Shown here: positions 43,772 through 53,704 of the stretch, one piece after another | Position numbering within the stretch: the stretch's first letter is position 1 | How the letters are laid out: the number at the start of each line of letters is the position of its first letter | Assembly (NCBI GenBank): GCA_050249455.1 | Contig: JBFWQM010000005.1 | Span: 1-61,438 of the forward strand | DNA from: JBFWQM01 sp050249455 | GTDB lineage: Bacteria; Pseudomonadota; Alphaproteobacteria; MPNO01; VGEU01 | DNA length: 61,438 nucleotides | Reading direction: 5' to 3' | Program-made: the position numbers and the translations under genes | Notes under the pieces: model-generated | The model's database searches: none | Told to the model about the DNA's origin: nothing | Seen by the model: the letters and a program-made list of their open reading frames with translations, nothing else

Positions 43772-43774
43772 GAA
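43746..43774 (+). promoter_or_regulatory. Promoter for groESL
   Basis: TTGACT (43746-43751), 17 bp, TAAGAA (43769-43774). The -35 sits within the last hflX codons and the -10 overlaps its stop codon. Confidence 0.7.
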
Positions 43775-43776
43775 CC

Positions 43777-43803
43777 CTGGCACTCACCCGAGCCGAGTGC
43801 TAA
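43777..43803 (+). promoter_or_regulatory. CIRCE element (HrcA operator) of groESL
   Basis: The inverted repeat CTGGCACTC-N9-GAGTGCTAA matches the CIRCE consensus: the right arm is perfect, the left arm has two changes, and the 9-base spacer is exact. It lies just after the promoter -10, so HrcA would block transcription start until heat shock titrates GroEL. hrcA is not in the window. Confidence 0.92.
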
Positions 43804-43840
43804 CACGGCGCGGGTACTGGGGATCATCCGGAGACAATTC

Positions 43841-44128
43841 ATGAAGATCAAACCGTTGCACGATCGCGTCGTGGTCGAGCCGCTGGACGCCGAGGAGAAG
43901 ACCAAGGGCGGCATCATCATCCCCGACACGGCGAAGGAAAAGCCGATGCAGGGCAAGGTGGTCGCCGTCGGTCCCGGTGCGCGCACCGAGGCCGGCCAGC
44001 TCATCAAGCCGGACGTGAAGGCCGGCGACAAGGTGCTGTACGGCAAGTGGTCGGGCACCGAGGTGAAGCTCGACGGAAAGGACCTCCTCATCATGAAGGA
44101 GTCCGACATCATGGGCATCGTGGAGTAA
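43841..44128 (+). CDS. groES: Co-chaperonin GroES
   Basis: The 95-residue co-chaperonin caps the GroEL ring. It begins KIKPLHDRVVVEPLDAEEKT, carries the mobile loop KGGIIIPDTAKEKP, and ends with LLIMKESDIMGIVE, all standard. Transcription is controlled by the CIRCE element upstream. groEL follows after 6 bp, so they form one heat-shock operon ended by the hairpin after groEL. Confidence 0.98.
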   Translation: MKIKPLHDRVVVEPLDAEEKTKGGIIIPDTAKEKPMQGKVVAVGPGARTEAGQLIKPDVKAGDKVLYGKWSGTEVKLDGKDLLIMKESDIMGIVE

Positions 44129-44134
44129 GCCGAC

Positions 44135-45775
<1,641 letters not shown>

Positions 45776-45806
45776 TCCAGCCCACCTGAAGCAGACGAAG
45801 ACGACG

Positions 45807-45844
45807 ATCGCCGTGGCGCCGCGCGCGCCACGGCGATATTTTTT
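45807..45844 (+). terminator. Rho-independent terminator after groEL
   Basis: A perfect 13-bp stem (ATCGCCGTGGCGC with its complement) and a 5-base loop are followed by ATTTTTT. It is the clearest intrinsic terminator in the window and ends the groESL transcript. The ATG of the next gene follows 5 bp after it. Confidence 0.9.
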
Positions 45845-45848
45845 GGCC

Positions 45849-46652
45849 ATGCGTCCCGATCCGCTCGCCGTCGCCGCCGCCATCCGCGAGACCGCCGAGG
45901 CCGAGGTGCTGCCGCGCTTCCGCCGGCTCGCCGCCGCCGACCGCTGGGAGAAGTCGCCCGGCGCCGTGGTCACCGTCGCCGACGAGGCGGCGGAGGCGCG
46001 GCTGACCGCGCTGCTGACCGGCCTGCTGCCCGGAGCGCGCATCGTCGGCGAGGAGATGTTCGAGACCACCCCCGACGCCTACGACGCGCTGGCCGGCGAC
46101 GACCCGGTATGGGTGATCGACCCGGTGGACGGCACCGCCAACTTCGCCGACGGCAAGCCGATGTTCGCGATGATCGTCGCGCTGGTGCGCCACGGCCGCA
46201 CCCTGATGGGCTGGATCCACGACCCGGTGCGCAACCGCACGGTGATCGCCGAGACGGGGAACGGCGCCTACGAGGACGGCGTGCGGCTGCGCATCGAGGC
46301 GTCGGCGCCGCCGCTCGCCGGGATGGCGGGTGCGCTGGGCGCGCGGCTGCGCAAGGACCCGGAGGTGACCGGGCGCTTTGGCGCGCTGCAAGGCAGCCGC
46401 TGCTGCGGCCAGGACTACCTGTCGCTGGCCGCCAACCGGCTGCATTTCGCGCTCTACCGCAACCTGAAGCCGTGGGACCATGCGGCCGGCGCGCTGATCC
46501 ATGCCGAGGCGGGCGGCGAGGGGCGGGGCCTCGACGGCGCGCCCTACGGGCCGCAGCGGATCGGCAAGGGCGCCTCGCTGCTGCTCGCTCCCGACCCCGA
46601 CACGTGGCAGGCGATCCACGCCGCGCTTGCCGCGCCGATCGCCCGCCTCTGA
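45849..46652 (+). CDS. Inositol-monophosphatase-family protein
   Basis: The 267-residue protein belongs to the Mg-dependent inositol monophosphatase family: VVTVADEAAEARL, GEEMFE, DPVDGTANFADG and the C-terminal PWDHAAGALIHAEAGG carry the metal-binding acidic residues. The metal motif DPVDGT and PWDHAAG are intact. Substrates in this family range from inositol phosphates to PAP and sugar bisphosphates, and this one is undecided. The ATG at 45849 was chosen because the upstream in-frame codons lie in the groEL terminator. Confidence 0.85.
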   Translation: MRPDPLAVAAAIRETAEAEVLPRFRRLAAADRWEKSPGAVVTVADEAAEARLTALLTGLLPGARIVGEEMFETTPDAYDALAGDDPVWVIDPVDGTANFADGKPMFAMIVALVRHGRTLMGWIHDPVRNRTVIAETGNGAYEDGVRLRIEASAPPLAGMAGALGARLRKDPEVTGRFGALQGSRCCGQDYLSLAANRLHFALYRNLKPWDHAAGALIHAEAGGEGRGLDGAPYGPQRIGKGASLLLAPDPDTWQAIHAALAAPIARL

Positions 46653-46681
46653 CCCGCGACCGCCAACCGACAGGAGCCGTC

Positions 46682-47554
46682 ATGTCCGCAACCGCCGCCT
46701 TCATCGGCCTCGGCGTCATGGGCTTTCCCATGGCCCGCCATCTCGCCGCCAAGGGCTTCGAGGTCACCGTCTACAACCGTACCGGCGTCAAGGCCGACGA
46801 CTGGGTGTCCAAGCACAAGGGCCGGCGGGCGGCGACGCCGCGCGAGGCCGCGGCCGCTGCCCAGATCGTCTGCCTGTGCGTCGGCAACGACGACGACCTG
46901 CGCTCGGTGGTGTTCGGCGACGACGGCGCGCTGGCCGGCATGAAGGCCGGCGCGACCCTGGTCGACCACACCACCGTCTCGGCCCAGGTCGCGCGCGAGA
47001 TCCACGCGGCCGCCACGGCCAAGGGCGTCGGCTTCGTCGACGCCCCGGTCTCGGGCGGCCAGGCGGGCGCGGAGAACGGCGTCCTCACCATCATGGTCGG
47101 CGGCGAGCCGGCCGATTTCGAGGCAGCGCGGCCGGCGATGGAAGCCTACGGCAAGCCGGTGCTGCTCGGCCCGGCCGGCTCGGGCCAGCTCGCCAAGATG
47201 GTCAACCAGATCTGCATCGCCGGCGTCGTCCAGGGTCTCGCCGAGGCGGTCAACTTCGGCATCCGTGCCGGCCTCGACATGGAGAAGGTGATCCCGGTGA
47301 TCGCCCGCGGCGCCGCCCAGAGCTGGCAGATGGAGAACCGCTACAAGACCATGCTGGCCGGCCAGTACGACTTCGGCTTCGCGGTCGACTGGATGCGAAA
47401 GGACCTCGGCATCTGCCTCGACGAGGCCGACCGCAACGGCGCCCGCCTGCCGCTGACTGCGCTGGTCGACCAGTTCTACAAGGCCGTCCAGGCCAAGGGC
47501 GGCAACCGCAACGACACCTCCAGCCTCATGCAGCTGTTGAGCGAAGACAAGTAA
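46682..47554 (+). CDS. 3-hydroxyisobutyrate-dehydrogenase-family protein
   Basis: The 290-residue NAD(P)-dependent beta-hydroxyacid dehydrogenase has the Rossmann FIGLGVMGFPMARHLA, the substrate loop DAPVSGGQAGAENG and the catalytic Lys in GSGQLAKMVNQI, all family hallmarks. Members act on 3-hydroxyisobutyrate, tartronate semialdehyde or related acids; substrate not determined. An ACAGGAG ribosome site precedes the ATG 29 bp after the phosphatase gene, so the two may be co-transcribed. Confidence 0.88.
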   Translation: MSATAAFIGLGVMGFPMARHLAAKGFEVTVYNRTGVKADDWVSKHKGRRAATPREAAAAAQIVCLCVGNDDDLRSVVFGDDGALAGMKAGATLVDHTTVSAQVAREIHAAATAKGVGFVDAPVSGGQAGAENGVLTIMVGGEPADFEAARPAMEAYGKPVLLGPAGSGQLAKMVNQICIAGVVQGLAEAVNFGIRAGLDMEKVIPVIARGAAQSWQMENRYKTMLAGQYDFGFAVDWMRKDLGICLDEADRNGARLPLTALVDQFYKAVQAKGGNRNDTSSLMQLLSEDK

Positions 47555-47559
47555 GCAGT

Positions 47560-47577
47560 GGATCGAAAGATCCTTTT
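47560..47577 (+). terminator. Short hairpin with T-tract after the dehydrogenase gene
   Basis: GGATC-GAAA-GATCC-TTTT: a 5-bp stem with a GNRA-type tetraloop then four Ts, six bases past the stop codon. The stem is short, so termination may be partial. Confidence 0.45.
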
Positions 47578-47701
47578 CAGAATTCGTCATGGTCGGGCTT
47601 GTCCCGGCCATCCACGCGCTTTGTTGTTTGTCGCTGGAACGAACGAAAAAGGAAAAAAACGTGGATGGCGGGACAAGCTCAACCATAACTAATTCTGAAA
47701 A
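47574..47701. repeat. Palindromic intergenic repeat with about 43-bp arms
   Basis: The left arm (47574-47616) and the reverse complement of the right arm (47660-47701) match at about 36 of 43 positions, both beginning TTTTCAGAATT and ending CCATCCACG. The 43-bp loop is unusually A-rich on one side. The arm core, ATGG-C-GGGCTTGTCCCGGCCAT in the left arm, resembles repeats common in alphaproteobacterial intergenic DNA. It may fold into a long hairpin between the convergent dehydrogenase and mazG genes. No open frame encoding a transposase is inside. Confidence 0.8.
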
Positions 47702-47710
47702 TAGAGCGAC

Positions 47711-48529
47711 TTAGCCGCCGTTTCTCTCGTCGGCTTTTGCCTCGTCCCACAGCGCGTCGAGCTCGGCGAGGCCGGCGTCGGCGGCGGTGCGGCCTGCGGC
47801 GGCTAGGCGGGCCTCGACCGCGCGGAAGCGGCGCTCGAACTTCGCGTTGGTGCCCCTCAGCGCGACCTCCGGGTCGACGTCGAGGTGGCGCGCGAGGTTG
47901 ACCACGGAAAACAGCAGGTCGCCGACCTCCGCGGCCACGCGCTCTGGCGGTGCGGCGGCGTCGATCTCGGCGCGCAGCTCGGCGATCTCCTCGTCGATCT
48001 TGGCGAACACCGGCTCGGCGTCGGGCCAGTCGAAGCCGACCCTGGCGGCGCGGCGCTGCAGCTTGAAGGCGCGCATCAGCGCGGGCAGGGCGGCCGCCAC
48101 GCCGTCGAGCGCGCTGGGCGGCTTCTCCGCGCTTCCGGCGGCTGCGGCGCGCTCGCCGGCCTTGAGGTCCTCCCAGACGGCGACGACGGCATCGGGCGTC
48201 TCGGCGGCCACGTCGGCGAAGACGTGCGGGTGGCGGCGGACCATCTTGTCGGCGATGGCGCGGGCCACGTCGTCGAAGTCGAAGGCGCGCTGCTCCTCGG
48301 CCATGCGGGCGTGGAACACGACCTGAAGCAGCAGGTCGCCGAGCTCGTCCTTGAGGCCGGCGATGTCGTTGCGCTCGATTGCGTCGGCGACCTCGTAGGC
48401 TTCCTCGATTGTGTACGGCGCGATGGTCGCGAAGGTCTGCTCGATGTCCCACGGGCAGCCGCGCGCGCGGTCGCGCAGCCGGGCCATGACGGCGAGCAGC
48501 CGGTCGATCGGGGGCTGGGCATGGGTCAT
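47711..48529 (-). CDS. mazG: Nucleoside triphosphate pyrophosphohydrolase MazG
   Basis: The 272-residue protein is the full-length two-domain MazG, which hydrolyses (d)NTPs to monophosphates. The first all-alpha domain has CPWDIEQTFATIAPYTIEEAYEV and KDELGDLLLQVVFHARMA, with the EExxE-x-ED-like metal motif; the second repeats it as DEEIAELRAEI and VAAEVGDLLFSVVNLAR. The ATG at 48529 gives the usual start; more in-frame codons lie upstream but look non-coding. In related genomes it is near hfq-hflX. Confidence 0.94.
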   Translation of the reverse strand: MTHAQPPIDRLLAVMARLRDRARGCPWDIEQTFATIAPYTIEEAYEVADAIERNDIAGLKDELGDLLLQVVFHARMAEEQRAFDFDDVARAIADKMVRRHPHVFADVAAETPDAVVAVWEDLKAGERAAAAGSAEKPPSALDGVAAALPALMRAFKLQRRAARVGFDWPDAEPVFAKIDEEIAELRAEIDAAAPPERVAAEVGDLLFSVVNLARHLDVDPEVALRGTNAKFERRFRAVEARLAAAGRTAADAGLAELDALWDEAKADERNGG

Positions 48530-48638
48530 GGCGAGGCCTCCGGACGGTGTGCGGGCGGCGTCTTTCAGGATCGGGCGGCGGACGAGGGACGGCAAAAAAT
48601 CGTGAGGGGAGGCACCGAAACCCACGATCCGAAAGTCG

Positions 48639-48654
48639 CATAATGTATATTATG
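48639..48654. promoter_or_regulatory. AT-rich palindrome upstream of mazG
   Basis: CATAAT-GTAT-ATTATG is a 6-bp inverted repeat in a very AT-rich patch, just past the MBL gene stop and 110 bp before mazG. It may be a promoter core or an operator; no matching -35 at proper spacing was found. Confidence 0.3.
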
Positions 48655-48659
48655 GAAAA

Positions 48660-49444
48660 TCAAGTCAGGGTTTCCGGGTCGGGGATTTCGAGTATCAGGC
48701 CGTCATGCGCCGGCGCCACCCCCGGCGGACATAGCGCCGCCAGCCGGGCGTAATCGGCCTGGTGGTTCATGTGGGTCAGCCACGCCTGCCGCGGCTTCAC
48801 CCGCGCGATCCATTCGAGGGTCTTGTCCAGGTGCGCGTGCGTCGGGTGGGCCGCCCCGGCGCGCAGGCAATCGACCACCCAGACGTCGATGCCGTCGAGC
48901 GCCGCGAACGCGTCCTCCGGCAGGTCGACCGCATCGGTGGAGTACGCGAACGGCCCGAACCGGAAGCCCAGCGAGGTCGGCCCGCCATGCGCCTGGGTCC
49001 ATGACACCACCGGCAGGCCGGCCGCGGCGAACGTGCCCTCGATCGCGTGCGGCAGCAGCACCGGCCGGTAGAATGCGTCGCCGTCGCCCGCGCCCTCGAA
49101 CAGATAGGCGAAGCGGTGCATCAGGATGCCGATCACCTCGGCCGTGCCGTAGACGTCGATCAGCGCCTTGTCGCGGCGCCAGATCGAGCGCAGGTCGTCG
49201 ATGCCGTGCACGTGGTCGGCATGCGCATGGGTGTAGAGGACGGCATCGACCCGCGTGACCCGCGCATCGAGCAGTTGTTCGCGCAGGTCCGGCCCGGTAT
49301 CGACCAGGATCACCTTGTCGTGCCACTCGACCAGGATCGACGGCCGCCGCCGCCGGTTGCGCGGTTCGGCGGGGTCGCAGTCGCCCCAGCGGCCGCCCGC
49401 CAGCGGCACGCCGCCGGAACCGCCGCAGCCCAGGATGGTGACCC

Positions 49445-49448
<4 letters not shown>
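48660..49448 (-). CDS. MBL-fold metallohydrolase (PhnP-like)
   Basis: The 262-residue protein is a metallo-beta-lactamase-fold hydrolase. The metal motif appears as YTHAHADHVHGIDDLR, with further ligands in STDAVD and THAHLDKTL. It starts VTILGCGGSGGVPLAGGRWGDCDP, resembling the PhnP phosphodiesterase group. It overlaps tatD by ATGA and is the last gene of the dacC-tmk-holB-metG-tatD order, the usual alphaproteobacterial context. Its substrate is unknown; a cyclic phosphodiester is plausible. Confidence 0.87.
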
Positions 49449-50229
<781 letters not shown>

Positions 50230-50230
<1 letters not shown>

Positions 50231-51822
50231 CAGCCTCTGGCCCCGACCTTCGGTCCGCCCTTGCCGCCCTTGGCCGCCTCGCCGGGCTCGACGAATCGCG
50301 GGAAGATGCCGGACGGCGCCGGCAGGGTGCGTTCCGGGCTCAGCGCGCCGCCGCGGCCGAGCCGCTCGAACGTGCGCTCGTCCTGCGGCACCGCAAGCAG
50401 GTCGAGGATGCGGCCGGCCGAGGCCGGGATGAACGGCTGCAGCACCAGGCCCAGCACCCGGATCACTTCCGCCAGGGTCCACAGCACCGTCTTCAGCCGC
50501 TCCGGGTCTTCCTTCTGCAGCTTCCACGGCGCCTGGTGGTCGACATAGCCGTTGGCGGCGCGCACCAGCACCCAGATCGCGTCGAGCGCCTCGTGGAACG
50601 CCTGCGCCGTCATCTTCTCGCGCAGGGCCGGCAGCAGGCCGTCGGCGATCGCGATCAGCGCCGCGTCGTCGTCACGCGTCGGTCCCGGCGCCGGCAGCAC
50701 GCCGCTGCAGTAGCGGCCGACCATCGACAGCGCCCGCTGCACCAGGTTGCCGAGGTCGTTGGCGAGGTCGCCGTTGATCCGTCCGACCAAAGCGCGGTGC
50801 GAGAAGTCGCCGTCGTTGCCGAACGGCACCTCGCGCAGCAGGAAATAGCGGATCTGGTCGAGGCCGTATTTCTCGGCGATCGCGTTCGGCTCGATCACGT
50901 TGCCGAGCGACTTCGAGATCTTCTGGCCCTCGTTGGTCCACCAGCCGTGCGCGAACACGCGCTTCGGCGGCGCCAGCCCGGCGCCCATCAGGAACGCCGG
51001 CCAATACACGGCGTGAAACCGCACGATATCCTTGCCGACCATGTGCAGGTCGGCCGGCCACCACTTGGAAAACGTTTCCGGATCATCGGGATAGCCGACG
51101 GCGGTGCAGTAGTTCGTCAGCGCGTCAAGCCACACGTACATGATGTGCTTCGGGTCGCCCGGCACCTGCACGCCCCAGTTGAAGGTGGTGCGCGAGACCG
51201 AGAGGTCCTGCAGGCCCTGCCGGACGAAGCTCACCACCTCGTTGCGGCGCGACGGCGGCGCGATGAAGTCCGGGTTGTCGTCGTAGAACTTGAGGAGACG
51301 GTCGCCCCACTTCGAGAGATCGAAGAAATAGCTCGGCTCCTCGACCCATTCGACCTCGGCGCCGGACGGCGCGATCTTCTTGCCGCCGGGCGCGTCGGTG
51401 AGCTCGTCCTCGCCGTAGAACGCCTCGTCGCGCACGGCGTACCAGCCGGCATAGGTGCCGAGGTAGATGTGGCCGTTCTTCTGCAGCGCCTCCCAGATCG
51501 CCTGCGAGGCGCGGGTGTGGCGCGGCTCGGTGGTGCGGATGAAGTCGTCGTGCGAGTAGTTCATCGCGCGCGCGAGGTCGCGGAAGTTCTGCGACACCCG
51601 GTCGGTGAACGCCTGCGGGTCCATGCCCGCGGCGGCGGCCGACTTCTCGACCTTCTGACCGTGCTCGTCGGTTCCGGTCAGGAAATGAACGTCATAGCCG
51701 TCGAGCCTCATGAACCGCGCGAGCGCATCGCAGGCCAAGGTCGTGTACGCATGCCCGATGTGCGGCACGTCGTTCACGTAGTAGATCGGCGTCGTGAGAT
51801 AATAGGTTCCGCGCCCGGACAT
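50230..51822 (-). CDS. metG: Methionyl-tRNA synthetase
   Basis: The 530-residue class I synthetase charges tRNA-Met. It starts YYLTTPIYYVNDVPHIGHAYT (HIGH-like) and has the KMSKS-like KISKSLGNV. Between them the zinc-finger region is of the short type without two Cys clusters, so this is the smaller MetG form common in alphaproteobacteria. There is no C-terminal tRNA-binding domain fusion. It follows holB by about 20 bp. Confidence 0.96.
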
Positions 51823-51841
51823 CTGCTGGCTCCGGCGCTTC

Positions 51842-52918
51842 CTAGCGCGCGCTGTCTTCCATGGCTTGAAAGGCGCCGAGGACCACCTGGCGCCGGTCCA
51901 GGTTCAGCGCATCGGCCTGCGCCACCTGGCGGCCGATCTTCTCCCATACATCCACCCACCGTTCAAGGGTGCCGCAGGCCGCGAGGCGCCGCGCGGCTTC
52001 CCCTTCGCCCGCCACCACCTCCCCGCCGGGCAGTCCCGCCGCCGGGTCGGCGCCGGCGCGGACCAGGCGGGCGACCCACCACGCCAGCAGGTCCATCGCG
52101 GTGTCGAAGGTCGCGTCGGCGCCGGTGCGCGCGAGCTTGTCGGCGAACGCGTGGACCCCGGCGACGTCGAGCCGAGGCAGCGGCGCGATGAGCTCGATCA
52201 TCTGGCGGTAGAGGCCGAGCCCGCCGCCGTCGGCGAGGCGCAGCGCGCGGCCGATGCTGCCCTCGCCCAGCCGCGCCAGCGCCGCGGCATCTTCGGCCGG
52301 CAGCGCCGGCCGCCAGCGGGCCAGCAGGGTCCGCACGGCATCGTCGGGCAAGGGATGCAGCGGCAGGCGGCAGCAGCGCGAGCGGATGGTCGCCGGCAGG
52401 CCGCCCGGCGCATGGCTGACCAGGATCAGGAGCGCGCGGTCGGGCGGCTCCTCCAGCACCTTGAGCAGCGCGTTGGCGGAGGCGGTGTTAAGGTCGTCGG
52501 CGCTGTCCACCACGACCACCCGCCACGCCCCCTCGCCCGGCGTCAGGCTCAGGAACGCGCCGGCCTCGCGCACCTCCTCGACCTTGATGACGGTCTTGCT
52601 GCGCTCCAGGAACATCAGGTCCGAGTGGCCGCCGGCGGCGACGCGGCGGAACACCGGGTGAGCGGGATCGAGCCGCAAGTCCGCCGGCGCGTCGCCGAAC
52701 AGCCCGCCGCCGTCGCCGCCGCCGGCCAGAACGAAGCGCGCGAAGCGGTAGGCGAGCGTCGCCTTGCCGATGCCCTGCGGCCCCGTGAACAGCCAGCCGT
52801 GCGGCAGCCGGCCAGACCGCCACGCCTCCAGCAGTTGCGCCTCGGCCGCCGCGTGACCCTCCAGGTCGGGATTCTCGCGCGGCAGCGGGGCGAGGTCTTC
52901 GTCGTCGTCCTTGGCCAT
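51842..52918 (-). CDS. holB: DNA polymerase III delta' subunit
   Basis: The 358-residue clamp-loader subunit has the AAA+ P-loop LFTGPQGIGKATLAY, the sensor-like VDSADDLNTASANALLKVLEEPP and the SRC-like IRSRCCRLPL. HolB does not hydrolyse ATP in E. coli but has the same fold. The N-terminal region starts DDDEDLAPLPRENPDLEGHA, typical of alphaproteobacteria. It is separated from tmk by a 132-bp gap containing a palindromic repeat. Confidence 0.93.
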   Translation of the reverse strand: MAKDDDEDLAPLPRENPDLEGHAAAEAQLLEAWRSGRLPHGWLFTGPQGIGKATLAYRFARFVLAGGGDGGGLFGDAPADLRLDPAHPVFRRVAAGGHSDLMFLERSKTVIKVEEVREAGAFLSLTPGEGAWRVVVVDSADDLNTASANALLKVLEEPPDRALLILVSHAPGGLPATIRSRCCRLPLHPLPDDAVRTLLARWRPALPAEDAAALARLGEGSIGRALRLADGGGLGLYRQMIELIAPLPRLDVAGVHAFADKLARTGADATFDTAMDLLAWWVARLVRAGADPAAGLPGGEVVAGEGEAARRLAACGTLERWVDVWEKIGRQVAQADALNLDRRQVVLGAFQAMEDSAR

Positions 52919-52942
52919 CGGCTTACGTTCGGACCCGGTGAG

Positions 52943-53026
52943 GCCCCCTCCCCCCGCCCCCCTCCCACGAGGGGAGGGGGAGTCCTAAGCCCCCTCCCCT
53001 CGTGGGAGGGGGTTGGGGGAGGGGGC
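52943..53026. repeat. GC-rich palindromic repeat between holB and tmk
   Basis: A left arm (52943-52980) and a right arm (52990-53026) are nearly perfect inverted copies separated by the 9-base loop AGTCCTAAG; the inner 22-23 bp around CCCTCCCACGAGGGG are perfect. The unit resembles CCCTCCCCTCGTGGGAGGGG elements scattered in many alphaproteobacterial genomes. It lies between two genes that are usually closely linked in one operon. Confidence 0.85.
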
Positions 53027-53050
53027 GTCTCCGCAAAAGAGATGCCGCCA

Positions 53051-53704
53051 TCATAGCCCGGTCACGCCCAGCCGCGCGGCCACCGCATCGCGGATGCGCC
53101 GCTGCACCGTATCCACGCCGCCCGTCGCGTCCAAAACGATGCAGCGCGCCGGCTCGCGCCGGGCGATGTCGAGGAAACCGTCGCGCAGTCGGCGGTGGAA
53201 ATCCGTCCCCATGCGTTCGTAGCGGGTCGCCGTGTCGCCGCGCGCATCGGCCCGGGCGAGCCCGGCCTCGACCGGCAGGTCGAGGATCAGCGTGAGGTTG
53301 GGCTGCAGCCCGCCCAGCGCCGCGGCGTGCAGCGCCTCGATCGTCGCGCGCGGCACGCCCTGGCCATAGCCCTGGTAGGCCATCGTCGAGTCGGCGAAGC
53401 GGTCGGAGATCACCCAGGCGCCGCGCTCCAGCGCCGGCGCGACCGTGCGCGCGACATGCTCGCGCCGGGCGGCAATGTGCAGCAGGGTCTCAGTCAGCGG
53501 GTCCCAGCGGTCGGCGGCGCCGGAGACCAGCAGGTTGCGGATCCGCTCGGCGCCCGGCGCGCCGCCCGGCTCGCGCGTTGCGACCGCGTCGATCCCGGCC
53601 GCATTCAGCGCGTCGACCAGCAGGCGCACCTGCGTCGTCTTCCCGGCTCCCTCCCCTCCTTCGAGCGTGACGAAGCGCCCGCGGCTCAACCGGAGGCGCC
53701 CCAC
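53051..53704 (-). CDS. tmk: Thymidylate kinase
   Basis: The 217-residue kinase converts dTMP to dTDP. The P-loop GGEGAGKTTQ, the dTMP-binding DRF/DR-type SDRFADSTMAYQGYG and the lid-side TATRYERMG are present. It overlaps the 3' end of dacC by 19 bp if the GTG at 53704 is used; an in-frame TTG at 53689 would overlap the dacC stop as TTGA and also gives a full domain. The choice between them is open. Confidence 0.95.
   Translation of the reverse strand: MGRLRLSRGRFVTLEGGEGAGKTTQVRLLVDALNAAGIDAVATREPGGAPGAERIRNLLVSGAADRWDPLTETLLHIAARREHVARTVAPALERGAWVISDRFADSTMAYQGYGQGVPRATIEALHAAALGGLQPNLTLILDLPVEAGLARADARGDTATRYERMGTDFHRRLRDGFLDIARREPARCIVLDATGGVDTVQRRIRDAVAARLGVTGL

Noticed and set aside
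46109..47554. Apparent fusion of a phosphatase-shadow segment with the hydroxyisobutyrate-dehydrogenase-like gene
   Set aside because: The upstream part is the wrong frame of the inositol-phosphatase-like gene; a clear ribosome site and ATG at 46682 give the usual dehydrogenase start.
52943..53026. Possible CRISPR-like repeat pair
   Set aside because: There are only two inverted copies, no direct-repeat array and no spacers, and no cas gene in the window.
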